From: JAYTXL01 sp043742955
GTDB lineage: Bacteria > Verrucomicrobiota > Verrucomicrobiia > Limisphaerales > JAYTXL01
Length of the DNA stretch: 24,906 nucleotides
NCBI GenBank assembly: GCA_043742955.1
Contig: JAYTXL010000238.1
Location: 1 to 24,906 of the forward strand
Reading direction: 5' to 3'
Both the position numbers and the translations under genes were made by a program. This document shows, one piece after another, positions 1-8,520 of the stretch. The notes beneath the pieces are model-generated. The model had not been told where the DNA came from. It saw nothing but the letters and a program-made list of their open reading frames with translations, and did not search any database. The number at the start of each line of letters is the position of its first letter. Within the stretch, counting starts at the first letter, position 1.

Positions 1-7
1 TAGCACT

Positions 8-250
8 ATGGCTAAGGCGAAACACATCACGGGCCGGCAGTTGCGGCATGGCAGCCCGGAAGAGTCCCTTTCCCCGGGGGAATCTGTGACCGTGAAAAAA
101 AGAGGGGGCAAGACGTTTGAGCTGACCCGCACGGACACGGGAGCGAAGAATATCAATGAACAGCTGGACCGGGTCTTCCAGGAAATCCCCGCTGAAGGGC
201 CGCGCGTAAAAACCAACCTGGCCGCGGCGATTCTGGAGGAGCGGGAGTGA
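8..250 (+). CDS. Putative antitoxin of a PIN-toxin pair
   Basis: This 80-residue protein probably neutralises the PIN-domain toxin encoded directly downstream. The main support is context: its TGA stop overlaps the GTG start of the toxin gene by 4 bases, the usual translational coupling in VapBC-type pairs. The protein is small and charged. Its N-terminal half (about residues 1-45) is rich in Lys, Arg and Gly, with a VTVKKRGGKTFELTRT stretch that resembles the beta strands of Phd/YefM-like 'prevent-host-death' antitoxins. The C-terminal part is more acidic and probably holds the toxin-binding segment. I do not see an AbrB-type SpoVT fold, so the antitoxin class is uncertain. The ATG at position 8 follows only seven visible bases, so the promoter lies outside the window and an earlier start cannot be excluded. 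Confidence 0.7.
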   Translation: MAKAKHITGRQLRHGSPEESLSPGESVTVKKRGGKTFELTRTDTGAKNINEQLDRVFQEIPAEGPRVKTNLAAAILEERE

Positions 251-687
251 TTGTCTATTGCGACACCAGCTTTCTGGTCAGCTGTCTGAACGAGGACGAT
301 GAGAATTATCGCGAAGCGCGGATGCGCGCGGAAAAATTCTCAGACGAAGATTTCGTGGTCTGCGAAGTTCACTTAATCGAACTGCCGGCGGCCGTGCGCG
401 CCGCCACACATCGGGTGGCCGGCGCCATCCCCGAGCATATTGCCCGGCGTGTCATCAACCGCTTTGATCGCTGCGTTACCGGAAAAGTTTTCACCCGAAA
501 GAGCCTTGAAATGGCTGATTCGGTGGCCATGACCCGCTCGCTGGGAGAGTCACACGGATGGACCGCACGCCACACGACATTTGATTTGTGGCACCTGGCC
601 GCTGCTTGGACTCTGGCAACGGGCGCCTTCCTGACCTTTGATGCCCGGCAAAAAAAGATTGCCAAGCTAATGGGAATGCAAACTTAA
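247..687 (+). CDS. PIN-domain toxin, VapC-like ribonuclease
   Basis: A 146-residue PIN-domain protein, the usual length for VapC toxins, which are Mg2+-dependent RNases that cleave tRNA or rRNA. The acidic metal-binding residues of the family are present: Asp6 in YCDTSF near the N-terminus, Glu45 in LIELPAA, Asp113 in TFDLWHLAAA and Asp132 in LTFDARQ. The D-x-W-H-L-A-A-A pattern followed by TFDARQ is typical of the C-terminal half of the domain. The start is a GTG that overlaps the stop of the upstream antitoxin gene by 4 bases, so the two are almost certainly co-transcribed. Family and catalytic residues are seen directly; the RNA target cannot be told from sequence. Confidence 0.88.
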   Translation: MIVYCDTSFLVSCLNEDDENYREARMRAEKFSDEDFVVCEVHLIELPAAVRAATHRVAGAIPEHIARRVINRFDRCVTGKVFTRKSLEMADSVAMTRSLGESHGWTARHTTFDLWHLAAAWTLATGAFLTFDARQKKIAKLMGMQT

Positions 688-747
688 TACCCTGAATACC
701 CTGTTTCGCCTGCACCGTTGCGTTGCCCGCGGGATATTGCATCGCTC

Positions 748-1449
748 ATGACCCGTTCAAAAAGCATCGCCGCCTTCACGTTGATCGAACTGCTCGTGGT
801 CATCGCCATCATCGGCATCCTCGCGAGCCTGCTCCTGCCGGCGCTCGCGAAAGGCCGCTCCCGGGCACAGCGCGCCACCTGCCTCAACAATCTCCGCCAG
901 ACGTATCTCGCTTTTCAGACCTACGCGCACGACTATGAAGGCGCGGTGCCGCTTGGCTACCGCGGCGGACGCAAGCAATGGAACACGATGGTTTACAGCG
1001 GCACTGCCAATAAGTTCGTCCTTTTTGGCGTCCTGCACACGGCGGGGTTCTTGGAAAATCCGCGCATGCTCTATTGCCCGGCGGAGACCGCGCCCGAACA
1101 GATGTTCAATACTGCGACGAATCCTTGGCCGCCCGGCATCTCCGGTGTGAACGTCCAGGGCGGTTACGCCAGCCGCCCGCTGGTGGACTGGGCCCTGGGT
1201 GACACGCCGACCCAGTGGGCCCGGCTCGACCCGCTGACGCGCGGGGCTTTGTTGGCGGATGGACTGGGCCAGCCGGAGCGCGTGGACTCACGGCATCGCA
1301 CGGGAGCCAATGTTGCCTATACCGATGGCTCCGCGCGCTGGGTGAAACGTTCCGTTTTCGACCAGCCCTTGAGTCTTTGCCCCAGCATAAGTCCCGCTTG
1401 TAACGCCGCGCAAGATCGAGTTTGGGCTGCCCTCGACGCCGCGCCCTAG
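748..1449 (+). CDS. Type II secretion-like pseudopilin with H-X9-DG motif
   Basis: A 233-residue secreted or surface protein with a classical prepilin N-terminus. A short basic leader (MTRSKSIAA) is followed by FTLIELLVVIAIIGILASLL, so prepilin peptidase would cut between Ala9 and Phe10, leaving Glu14 as the +5 residue of the mature protein. The hydrophobic stretch is the single membrane/assembly helix. Near the C-terminus His183, nine residues, then Asp193-Gly194 match the H-X9-DG signature of the large pseudopilin families of Planctomycetes and Verrucomicrobia. Such proteins occur in many copies per genome; their individual roles are unknown. I chose the ATG at 748 because it gives a normal short leader; an in-frame TTG at 718 would add ten residues. 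It stands alone, with no secretion genes beside it. Confidence 0.88.
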   Translation: MTRSKSIAAFTLIELLVVIAIIGILASLLLPALAKGRSRAQRATCLNNLRQTYLAFQTYAHDYEGAVPLGYRGGRKQWNTMVYSGTANKFVLFGVLHTAGFLENPRMLYCPAETAPEQMFNTATNPWPPGISGVNVQGGYASRPLVDWALGDTPTQWARLDPLTRGALLADGLGQPERVDSRHRTGANVAYTDGSARWVKRSVFDQPLSLCPSISPACNAAQDRVWAALDAAP

Positions 1450-1472
1450 CCAATCCAGGTGAACGGTCTCTG

Positions 1473-1502
1473 GGCGCAACTTATACCTGACCAAATTGCG
1501 CC
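1473..1502 (+). other. Hairpin downstream of the pseudopilin gene
   Basis: A perfect 7-bp inverted repeat (GGCGCAA at 1473-1479, TTGCGCC at 1496-1502) with a 16-base loop starts 24 bases after the pseudopilin stop. No T-run follows, so it is not a classical intrinsic terminator. It could stabilise the mRNA end or be chance. The rest of the 1450-1649 gap shows a short GGCGATC tandem near 1600 and no gene. Confidence 0.3.
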
Positions 1503-1649
1503 GTGTTCCCTGGAGCTTATGGGTTAACCAAGGGTGGAGGACTGCCCGGCCTTGCGCCATGCTCACAGTTTCTTCCTCCCTTAAATTCAGTGGCGGCCGG
1601 CGATCGGCGATCGGGACTTCATTGTTTGACTGACCGTCGCGAACCACAG

Positions 1650-2849
1650 TCAATGGAAGACAAATTTCACCATGGAGAAGTCGTCATCAAACGTGTCCCG
1701 GCCTTGCAGTCCGCGCGCCACTCCCATCACCACGTCGAGCTCCGATTGGCCTTCGGGGGGCGGGCGGATGAGGCTGGTCACAAAATCGTTGAACTCCCAC
1801 ATGGCGCCGTCCGGGAGGGTTACCTCATAAACGCCATCGCTGAACAAATACAGCTGGCTGAACGCGCCCAGATCCACCGTGGCCGTGCGGTATTTCAATC
1901 CCGGCATCGAGCCAATCACCATGCCCGGCGCCTTCAACTCCACGGGTTGGGCATTTTCCCGCGAAGCGCCGGTGAGCAGGACGGCCGGCGGATGGCCGCC
2001 GCGCGCGAAGACGATCTGGCGTTTCACAGTATTATAGACCCCATACCACATGGTGAAATACATGTTGTTCTGCCGGTCCATTTGAAACGCATCGTTTAAG
2101 GCGGACAACACGGCCCCGGGATTTTTGAAGTCCGTGCCCGGCAGCGACTGGGAGCGCAGCACGTTCATCGCCGAAATGGAAAGCAGGGCCGCGCCGACAC
2201 CGTGGCCACACACATCCAGCAGATACATGGCCAGATGGTCGTCATCCAGCCAGTAATAGCCGAACGAATCACCGCCGAGGGACGTGGAGGTGATGAAGCG
2301 CCATTCCGTCTGGACCTTGCCACTGAGCGGCTCGGGCAGGAGCGAGCGCACATATTTTTCCGCCTCGGCCAGCTCCTCCGCCAGATGCTTCTGGCTCTCG
2401 ACGAGCGCAGCATACGTGGCCTGCTCCCGTTCGCGCAGCTGCTTTTTCTCCAGACAGGATCGGATGCGCGCGCGCAACAGCACGGCCTTGAAAGGTTTGG
2501 GCAGATAGTCATCCGCACCGATTTCAATGCACCGCGCAATGCTGTCCATGTCTTCCAAACCGGAAATCAAAATCACCGGCAACTCGCGCAGACGGGCATC
2601 CGCCTTCATCGTTTGCAACACCGTGAAACCGTCCATCTCCGGCATGGTGATGTCCAGCAACACCAGATCAAACGGCTCGGCTTGCAGCCGGGCCAGCGCT
2701 TCCCGGCCGTTCTCCGCCGTGGCGATGACGAAGCCATGAACTTCGAGCAAGTGTTGGAGAACCTCCCGGTTCATTACGTCGTCATCCACCACCAACAGCC
2801 GGGCGGCAGCAGTCGTGAGGATCAGGCTGGCGTGGGCCGGAGAGGTCAT
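1650..2849 (-). CDS. Response regulator with PP2C (SpoIIE/RsbU-type) phosphatase output
   Basis: A 399-residue two-domain signalling protein. Residues about 17-133 are a CheY-like receiver: the acidic pocket VDDD (Asp22, Asp23), the phospho-acceptor Asp66 in LLDITMP, Ser96 in LISG and Lys118 in LPKPF are all present. Residues 134-172 form a charged, probably coiled-coil linker. From about residue 180 to the end is a SpoIIE-type PP2C serine phosphatase, with metal-binding aspartates in GGDSFGYYW (Asp194) and LDVCGHG (Asp212), a GGHPP segment and a late LFSDGVYE motif. The family dephosphorylates anti-sigma-factor antagonists once the receiver is phosphorylated. No sensor kinase, STAS protein or anti-sigma kinase is adjacent, so its partners are encoded elsewhere. 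It lies 356 bases downstream of gap on the same strand, behind the gap terminator. Confidence 0.93.
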   Translation of the reverse strand: MTSPAHASLILTTAAARLLVVDDDVMNREVLQHLLEVHGFVIATAENGREALARLQAEPFDLVLLDITMPEMDGFTVLQTMKADARLRELPVILISGLEDMDSIARCIEIGADDYLPKPFKAVLLRARIRSCLEKKQLREREQATYAALVESQKHLAEELAEAEKYVRSLLPEPLSGKVQTEWRFITSTSLGGDSFGYYWLDDDHLAMYLLDVCGHGVGAALLSISAMNVLRSQSLPGTDFKNPGAVLSALNDAFQMDRQNNMYFTMWYGVYNTVKRQIVFARGGHPPAVLLTGASRENAQPVELKAPGMVIGSMPGLKYRTATVDLGAFSQLYLFSDGVYEVTLPDGAMWEFNDFVTSLIRPPPEGQSELDVVMGVARGLQGRDTFDDDFSMVKFVFH

Positions 2850-3205
2850 CGGACTCGGTTGGGCAAATTGGTTTGGGCCGCGGGCAACGCCCGCGGACAG
2901 CGGTCGCCAGCCCAGAGGGGCAACTTCGCGAAGCGATGCAGGATTCGGGCTGGCTTCATCCCGGGAATTTGACGGGAATGAGCGGCCAATACAACTTCAA
3001 ATCAAGGAGGTTTAACCGCAGGAGTGGGCGAGTGCGCGTGGTTTGTCCTGACGAGGGCACTGATGGAACACCGATCTGGAATCAGCGGGGCAGTGGTTCT
3101 TCGGTCAGCGAGGCTGGAATGGTAGTGCAAAAAAACAGCGCCCCGTTGCGGGGACGCCGTTCGCAAGCAATCAACCCTGACCGCCCGGCCCAAGCCGCCA
3201 TCGGC
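2850..3205. other. Intergenic region between gap and the response-regulator gene
   Basis: No convincing gene is present. Both flanking genes read leftward. The region holds the gap terminator (3129-3157) on the right. On the left is a perfect 8-bp hairpin with a 3-base loop (CCGCGGGC at 2878-2885, GCCCGCGG at 2889-2896), about 29 bases upstream of the response-regulator start, where it would lie in the leader of that gene. A rightward open frame across the region has no recognisable domain and looks accidental. I could not pick a convincing promoter for the response regulator. Confidence 0.5.
3129..3157 (-). terminator. Intrinsic terminator of gap
   Basis: Read on the minus strand, a GC-rich stem (GCG-CCCCG paired with CGGGGCGC, one bulged base, CAA loop) is followed by TG and seven T residues (plus-strand A-run at 3129-3135). 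It starts 48 bases after the gap stop codon. This is a textbook rho-independent terminator, and it separates gap from the response-regulator gene further downstream. Confidence 0.82.
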
Positions 3206-4255
3206 TTACAGGCCTTTTGAAATCATGTATTTCAGCAGGTCGCCGACTCGGTTGCTGTAGCCCCACTCGTTGTCATACCAACTCACGAGTTTAAAGAAAC
3301 GCGAATTCAACTCGATGCCGGAACCAGCGTCGTAGATCGAGGACGAGGTGCAATGAATGAAGTCGCTGCTAACCACTTCGTCGGCGGTGTATTCAAGAAT
3401 GCCTTTAAGGTAGGTCTCGCTCGCTTTTTTCATCGCGGCCGAGATTTCAGCGTAGCTGGTGTCCCGGGTGGTCTTGAAGGTCAAATCCACCACCGAGACG
3501 GTGGGCACGGGCACGCGGAAGGCCATGCCGGTGAGCTTGCCCTTCACTTCCGGGCACACGAGGCCGACGGCCCGGGCCGCGCCGGTGGTGCTGGGGATGA
3601 CGTTTTGCGCCGCCGTGCGGCCGCCCTTCCAATCCTTCTTGCTAGGGCCGTCCACGGTTTTCTGCGTGGCGGTATAGGCATGCACGGTGGTCATCAAGCC
3701 TTCCGCGATGCCGAAGCCTTCCTTGAGCAGCACGTGGACCAGCGGCGCGAGGCAGTTCGTGGTGCAGCTCGCATTGGAAATAATGTGGTGCGTCGCCGCG
3801 TCATATTTCTCGTGGTTGACGCCCATCACGATGGTGATGTCCTCGTTTTTGCCCGGAGCGGAAATGATAACCTTCTTCGCGCCGGCAGCGAGGTGCCCCT
3901 TGGCCTTCTCGGCTTCGGTGAACAAGCCAGTGGATTCGATGACCACATCCACGCCCAGCGCTTTCCAGGGCAGTTCGGCGGGCGATTTGGCGCTGACCAC
4001 GGCGATTTCCGCTCCGTTCACGATCAACACATCGTCCTCGGCTTTGTCCGGACTGGACTTTTTTGAGCTGACGGTGCCGCTGAAACGGCCTTGGATCGAA
4101 TCGTATTTCAGCAGATAGGCGAGGTTGTCCGCCGGGACAATGTCGCCGACCGCGATGACCTGGACTTCTTTGCCGACCAAGCCCTGTTCCACCATCGCTC
4201 GGAAAACCAATCGGCCGATGCGACCGAAGCCATTGATTGCTACTTTCACTGCCAT
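3206..4255 (-). CDS. gap: Glyceraldehyde-3-phosphate dehydrogenase, type I
   Basis: This 349-residue protein oxidises glyceraldehyde 3-phosphate to 1,3-bisphosphoglycerate with NAD+ in cytoplasmic glycolysis, and runs in reverse in gluconeogenesis. The N-terminal NAD-binding fold is seen in VKVAINGFGRIGRLVFRA. Asp38 in VGDI fits a preference for NAD+ over NADP+. The catalytic cysteine is Cys164 in SNASCTTNCLAP and the base is His192 in TTVHAYTATQ. The phosphate-binding segment (KGGRTAAQNVIPSTTGAA) and the C-terminal SWYDNEWGYSNR signature are intact. Length is slightly above the usual 330-340, mainly from a longer segment around residues 62-75 (SSKKSSPDKAEDD). It is transcribed alone: it has its own promoter candidate upstream and a strong terminator downstream, and phosphoglycerate kinase is not next to it. 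Confidence 0.98.
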   Translation of the reverse strand: MAVKVAINGFGRIGRLVFRAMVEQGLVGKEVQVIAVGDIVPADNLAYLLKYDSIQGRFSGTVSSKKSSPDKAEDDVLIVNGAEIAVVSAKSPAELPWKALGVDVVIESTGLFTEAEKAKGHLAAGAKKVIISAPGKNEDITIVMGVNHEKYDAATHHIISNASCTTNCLAPLVHVLLKEGFGIAEGLMTTVHAYTATQKTVDGPSKKDWKGGRTAAQNVIPSTTGAARAVGLVCPEVKGKLTGMAFRVPVPTVSVVDLTFKTTRDTSYAEISAAMKKASETYLKGILEYTADEVVSSDFIHCTSSSIYDAGSGIELNSRFFKLVSWYDNEWGYSNRVGDLLKYMISKGL

Positions 4256-4302
4256 AAGATATTTGCTTTCTCGATTTCAAGTTAAACTGCCACAAGGCGC
4301 GC

Positions 4303-4330
4303 ATGTTAGCGGCGACACCCTGACCGTCAA
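4303..4330 (-). promoter_or_regulatory. Candidate sigma-70 promoter of gap
   Basis: On the minus strand TTGACG (plus-strand 4325-4330) and TAACAT (4303-4308) are separated by 16 bases. This places the transcript start about 40 bases before the gap start codon. The match to TTGACA/TATAAT is good, but the call rests on pattern and position only. Confidence 0.5.
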
Positions 4331-4341
4331 CGAAGAATTCG

Positions 4342-4370
4342 TTGTGCCTGCCGCCATAAATGTTTAAATA
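4342..4370 (+). promoter_or_regulatory. Candidate promoter of the duplicated-domain gene
   Basis: TTGTGC (4342-4347), a 17-base spacer and TAAATA (4365-4370) sit 44 bases before the start at 4415, in the AT-rich part of the divergent spacer shared with gap. The -35 box is a moderate match; this is a weak prediction. Confidence 0.33.
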
Positions 4371-4414
4371 TTTCATTCGCTATTCGGCGGGACGCCCGTG
4401 AGAATGACCAGTCG

Positions 4415-5020
4415 ATGTTAGCCCCTAACGCACCTCAACCAGAACACGAAACCAATTCGCCCGCGCCGTTGGAGCAGGACATTGCTGAACCCAGCTTCTC
4501 CGGCACGCCAAAGCCCATTGAGGAATTCGTCGCCCGCGCCGATTTTCCGCGGTGCGCGCGCGGAGCCTACATCGACATTCGCGGCTTCGCGGGCATCGTC
4601 GTGGATATCGTGAACCAGTCCATCAAAGTTCGCTCGGCGGAGGGCATCACGCAGAGTTTCAATTCAAACCGCCTGAAAACACTGTATGCGCCCCCCGACC
4701 ATTCCGAGCCGATCCCGATGACGCGAAACCGGGATCAGGCCGAGCCGCATCCCGGTCCCCGGCCAATCCGGCCCGAGCCGGCCGCACCGCCGCGCATATA
4801 CATCACGAACCCGGACTTCACCCAACACCTCCAACCCATCACCGACCTGGCCCGCCGGCCGGACTTTCCCCAGTGCGCATACGGCCAACATGTGGATATC
4901 CAAGGCAACACGGGCGTGGTTATCGAGGTCGTGAAAGGTTCGCTCAAGATCCAGTCCGTGACTGGTTCGACGCTCAGCTACAACGGCGAGGTGCTGCGGA
5001 AACTCTACGGCAAGGCGTAG
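4415..5020 (+). CDS. Uncharacterised protein with two copies of a 58-residue unit
   Basis: I do not recognise a named family for this 201-residue protein. It has a Pro-rich N-terminus and an internal duplication. Residues 34-91 and 141-198 align without gaps: both begin PI, then share R-x-DFP-x-CA-x-G, a DI-x-G-x-x-G-x-V core, S-x-K-x-x-S-x-x-G and end in L-x-x-LY. Each unit is rich in alternating hydrophobic residues with well-placed glycines, which suggests a small beta barrel of SH3 or KOW type (inference). The linker (residues 92-140) is Pro/Arg-rich and probably disordered. No signal peptide or membrane segment is visible, so it is probably cytoplasmic. It diverges from gap and is followed 60 bases later by the HEAGH membrane protein gene on the same strand. 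Confidence 0.75.
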   Translation: MLAPNAPQPEHETNSPAPLEQDIAEPSFSGTPKPIEEFVARADFPRCARGAYIDIRGFAGIVVDIVNQSIKVRSAEGITQSFNSNRLKTLYAPPDHSEPIPMTRNRDQAEPHPGPRPIRPEPAAPPRIYITNPDFTQHLQPITDLARRPDFPQCAYGQHVDIQGNTGVVIEVVKGSLKIQSVTGSTLSYNGEVLRKLYGKA

Positions 5021-5080
5021 GCCGGAACCGTGGATTGACGAGGAGGAGGTTCCTTTCCTACCTGCGATCGGTTGCCGGCC

Positions 5081-5623
5081 ATGTTTTTGGAGCCACCAGA
5101 AGAATGGGAAGTCGTGACGCTCCCGAAATTGCTCGGGTTCGGCACCGGCGTCGGGCTTTTGTTCGTCGCGATCGGGTATTGCGAACCGGGTTTTATTTTC
5201 CTCATCGATCATGCCAATCTGCTGTTTCACGAAGCGGGTCATCCGTTGGTGGGTTTGTTCAGCCCGACGCTGGAGCCCTACGGCGGCACGCTGGGGCAGT
5301 TGACCTTTCCCGTCATTCTGGCCGTGCGTTTCTGGCGCCAAGGTCAGGTGCTCTCGCTGGCGGGCGCGGTGATCTGGTTTTTTGAAAACTGGCTCAACAT
5401 CGCACGGCACATGGCAGATGCGCGGCGCTTGGAACTGCCGCTCGTGGGTGGCGGCGACCATGATTGGAACACGATCTTTACGCGGTGGGATATTTTGCAT
5501 TACGACAGCCGCATTGCCGCGTCCGTGAAGGTCATCGGCTGGCTGGGCATGATGGGAGCCTGCGCCTGGATTCTCTGGCGGGCTGGGCATGATCGCCGCC
5601 GGGCCGCCGGTCAGGTGGACTGA
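5081..5623 (+). CDS. Membrane protein with HEAGH zinc-peptidase-like motif
   Basis: A 180-residue membrane protein with about four hydrophobic segments (roughly residues 17-33, 36-48, 75-101 and 150-166). Residues 50-54 are HEAGH, the HExxH zinc site of M50-type intramembrane peptidases, at the edge of the second segment. Other conserved-looking stretches are GGTLGQL, FFENWLNIARHMADAR, LPLVGGG and HDWN. From memory these recur together in a conserved but unnamed bacterial family. The site-2 protease NPDG motif is not visible, so proteolysis is unproven. The start is uncertain: I use the ATG at 5081, but an in-frame TTG at 5072 is possible. A strong AGGAGGAGG at 5041-5049 is more than 20 bases from either, too far for a normal ribosome site. 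Confidence 0.78.
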   Translation: MFLEPPEEWEVVTLPKLLGFGTGVGLLFVAIGYCEPGFIFLIDHANLLFHEAGHPLVGLFSPTLEPYGGTLGQLTFPVILAVRFWRQGQVLSLAGAVIWFFENWLNIARHMADARRLELPLVGGGDHDWNTIFTRWDILHYDSRIAASVKVIGWLGMMGACAWILWRAGHDRRRAAGQVD

Positions 5624-5695
5624 CCTGGTCTTGGAAGGGTTCCGAGTGGGCGGATTTGCGGCGCATTGAAAAATGCGTTTTGCGACAGTTTGGAA

Positions 5696-5724
5696 TTGAT
5701 TGACCCAGGGCCCCTGCTTAACTT
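5696..5724 (+). promoter_or_regulatory. Candidate promoter of the sugar isomerase unit
   Basis: TTGATT (5696-5701), 17 bases and TAACTT (5719-5724) lie 57 bases before the isomerase start. Spacing is ideal and the boxes are moderate matches. Pattern evidence only. Confidence 0.35.
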
Positions 5725-5781
5725 CTCCCCAGTTTTCCGAACCAACAAGCACGAAGCATTCATCGCCGTTCAGAACATTTT

Positions 5782-6819
<1,038 letters not shown>

Positions 6820-6853
6820 CGCATTGTTGAACGAATCAAACCCCCTAATCTTT

Positions 6854-8002
6854 ATGGCCAAAAAACAACTCCGCATCGGTCTCATCGGCTACGGCTTCAT
6901 GGGCCGCACCCACTCCAACGCTTTTACCCAGGTCAAAAACTTCTTTGACCTGGAATATCAGCCCGTCCTCAAGGCCGTCTGCGCCCGCGATGCCGAAAAA
7001 GCCAAAGCCTTCGCCCGCCAGTGGGGTTACGAATCCATCGAAACCGATTGGCGCAAACTTATCGCCCGCGACGACATCGATGTCATCGACATTGCTGCGC
7101 CCAACAACGTCCATGCCGAGATCGCCATCGCCGCCGCCAAGGCCGGCAAAGCGGTGCTCTGCGAAAAACCGCTCGCCATCAACGGGCCCGACGCCGAGAA
7201 GATGGTGAAGGCCGTGGAAAAGGCCAAGGTGCCGAACATGGTCTGGTACAATTACCGCCGGATCCCCGCCGTCACGCTCGCGAAACAACTCATCGACGAG
7301 GGCCGGCTCGGCAAGATTTTCCATTACCGTGCCAAGTTCCTGCAGGACTGGACGATCAACGCGGACCTGCCGCAAGGTGGCGCGGGACTCTGGCGGCTCG
7401 ACGCAAAAGTAGCCGGCTCCGGCGTCACCGGGGATCTCCTGGCCCACTGCATCGACACGGCGATGTGGCTGAACGGCACCATTGACCAGGTGACCGCCAC
7501 CACCGAGACCTTCATCAAACAGCGCCAGCATACCCTCACCGGAAAGATGGAGAAGGTCACCATCGACGATGCCAGTTTGTTCCTGGCGCGCTTCAGCAAC
7601 GGCTCGCTGGCCACCTTTGAGTCCACCCGTTATGCCCGCGGTCACAAGGCGCTTTACACCTTGGAAATAAACGGCGAAAACGGCTCGCTCGCCTGGGATC
7701 TGCATGACCTACACCGCCTGCAAGTATTTGATTACAAGGATGAAAGCAAGATTCGCGGCTGGAAATCGGTTCATATCACCGATGGCGATCATCCGTACAT
7801 GAAAAACTGGTGGGTGCCCGGTCTCGCCATTGGTTACGCCGAGACGTTTGTCCATCAGGTCGCCGACTTCATCCAGGGACTGCAGGAGGGCAAGAACGCC
7901 CGGCCTAACTTCAAGGATGGTCTGGCCACCGATTACGTCACGGACGCCGTGCTCAAATCGGCCAAAACCCGCCGTTGGGAAAAGGTAAAGAAGGTGAAAT
8001 GA
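6854..8002 (+). CDS. Gfo/Idh/MocA family oxidoreductase
   Basis: A 382-residue NAD(P)-dependent sugar or polyol dehydrogenase. The N-terminal Rossmann fold starts with RIGLIGYGFMGRTHSNAF and contains the family signature CEKPLA (Glu104-Lys105-Pro106), whose lysine is normally catalytic. The C-terminal alpha/beta domain has Asp194, His198 and Asp201 in GDLLAHCIDTA, the usual substrate-binding and proton-transfer set. Length is normal. I prefer the ATG at 6854, directly before the Rossmann strand; an in-frame upstream start at 6803 would overlap the isomerase gene. No TAT or Sec signal is present, so it should be cytoplasmic, unlike many verrucomicrobial relatives. It is very probably co-transcribed with the isomerase and with the cytochrome c gene that follows. 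Confidence 0.95.
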   Translation: MAKKQLRIGLIGYGFMGRTHSNAFTQVKNFFDLEYQPVLKAVCARDAEKAKAFARQWGYESIETDWRKLIARDDIDVIDIAAPNNVHAEIAIAAAKAGKAVLCEKPLAINGPDAEKMVKAVEKAKVPNMVWYNYRRIPAVTLAKQLIDEGRLGKIFHYRAKFLQDWTINADLPQGGAGLWRLDAKVAGSGVTGDLLAHCIDTAMWLNGTIDQVTATTETFIKQRQHTLTGKMEKVTIDDASLFLARFSNGSLATFESTRYARGHKALYTLEINGENGSLAWDLHDLHRLQVFDYKDESKIRGWKSVHITDGDHPYMKNWWVPGLAIGYAETFVHQVADFIQGLQEGKNARPNFKDGLATDYVTDAVLKSAKTRRWEKVKKVK

Positions 8003-8051
8003 ATCTTTTTACGTGCAAAGCGTCCTTAAATTGTCTAAACAGCAGCAATCA

Positions 8052-8474
8052 ATGGCCAGTAATACAATCAAATCTATGACCTCGAAATCCCTTGTTCTCA
8101 GTCTCAGCATGCTCATCACCGCTGCTGCCGTGCAGGCAGCCGACGTGGACGTCAGCAAACTTCCCCCCGCCTCCAGCAAGAAGGATCTGACCTTCGCGAA
8201 GGATATTAAACCCATTTTCGAAAAGTCGTGCTTCAAATGCCACGGTGCAGAGAAGCAGAAAGGCAAACTTCGCCTCGATACGCTGGGAGCGGCTCTGAAG
8301 GGCGGAGAAGACGGCCCGGACATCATCGCCGGCAACAGTGCCAAGAGTAAACTGGTTCACTCGGTCGCCCGCCTGAACGAGGATGAAGCCATGCCGCCCG
8401 CCGAGAAGGGCAAGCCGCTCACCAAGGACGAGGTGGGTCTCGTCCGTGCCTGGATTGATCAAGGCGTGAAATAA
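8052..8474 (+). CDS. Small PSCyt1-type cytochrome c, exported
   Basis: A 140-residue exported monoheme c-type cytochrome. A hydrophobic signal sequence (LVLSLSMLITAAAVQA) precedes the mature protein. The heme motif is Cys60-Phe-Lys-Cys63-His64 within DIKPIFEKSCFKCHG, and Met114 in DEAMPP is the likely axial ligand. The order DIKPIF, CFKCHG, KLRLDT, MPP and WIDQG matches the planctomycete-type cytochrome C domain, usually found fused at the N-terminus of much larger proteins; here it stands alone. Start choices are GTG 8013, ATG 8052 and ATG 8076. The last gives the most ordinary signal peptide (MTSKSLVLSL), and none has a clear ribosome site. It lies about 50 bases after the dehydrogenase gene and ends before a terminator. 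A periplasmic electron-carrier role is inferred. Confidence 0.88.
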   Translation: MASNTIKSMTSKSLVLSLSMLITAAAVQAADVDVSKLPPASSKKDLTFAKDIKPIFEKSCFKCHGAEKQKGKLRLDTLGAALKGGEDGPDIIAGNSAKSKLVHSVARLNEDEAMPPAEKGKPLTKDEVGLVRAWIDQGVK

Positions 8475-8493
8475 ACCGCTTCCGACGGCCACC

Positions 8494-8509
8494 GGCGAGC
8501 CGGCTCGCC
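8494..8509. repeat. 16-bp perfect palindrome
   Basis: GGCGAGCCGGCTCGCC is its own reverse complement. It lies 20 bases after the cytochrome gene stop and just before the terminator hairpin. It may be a dispersed repeat or part of the transcript end. Confidence 0.45.
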
Positions 8510-8520
8510 ACGATTCAAAT

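Noticed and set aside
2873..3220. A 115-codon rightward open frame in the gap to response-regulator spacer
   Set aside because: It runs through the gap terminator and into the gap coding end, has no domain and is rich in Arg/Gly/Ser.
4664..5752. A 362-codon leftward open frame across the duplicated-domain and HEAGH genes
   Set aside because: The plus strand shows an internal duplication and a metal motif with membrane helices; the reverse frame has neither.
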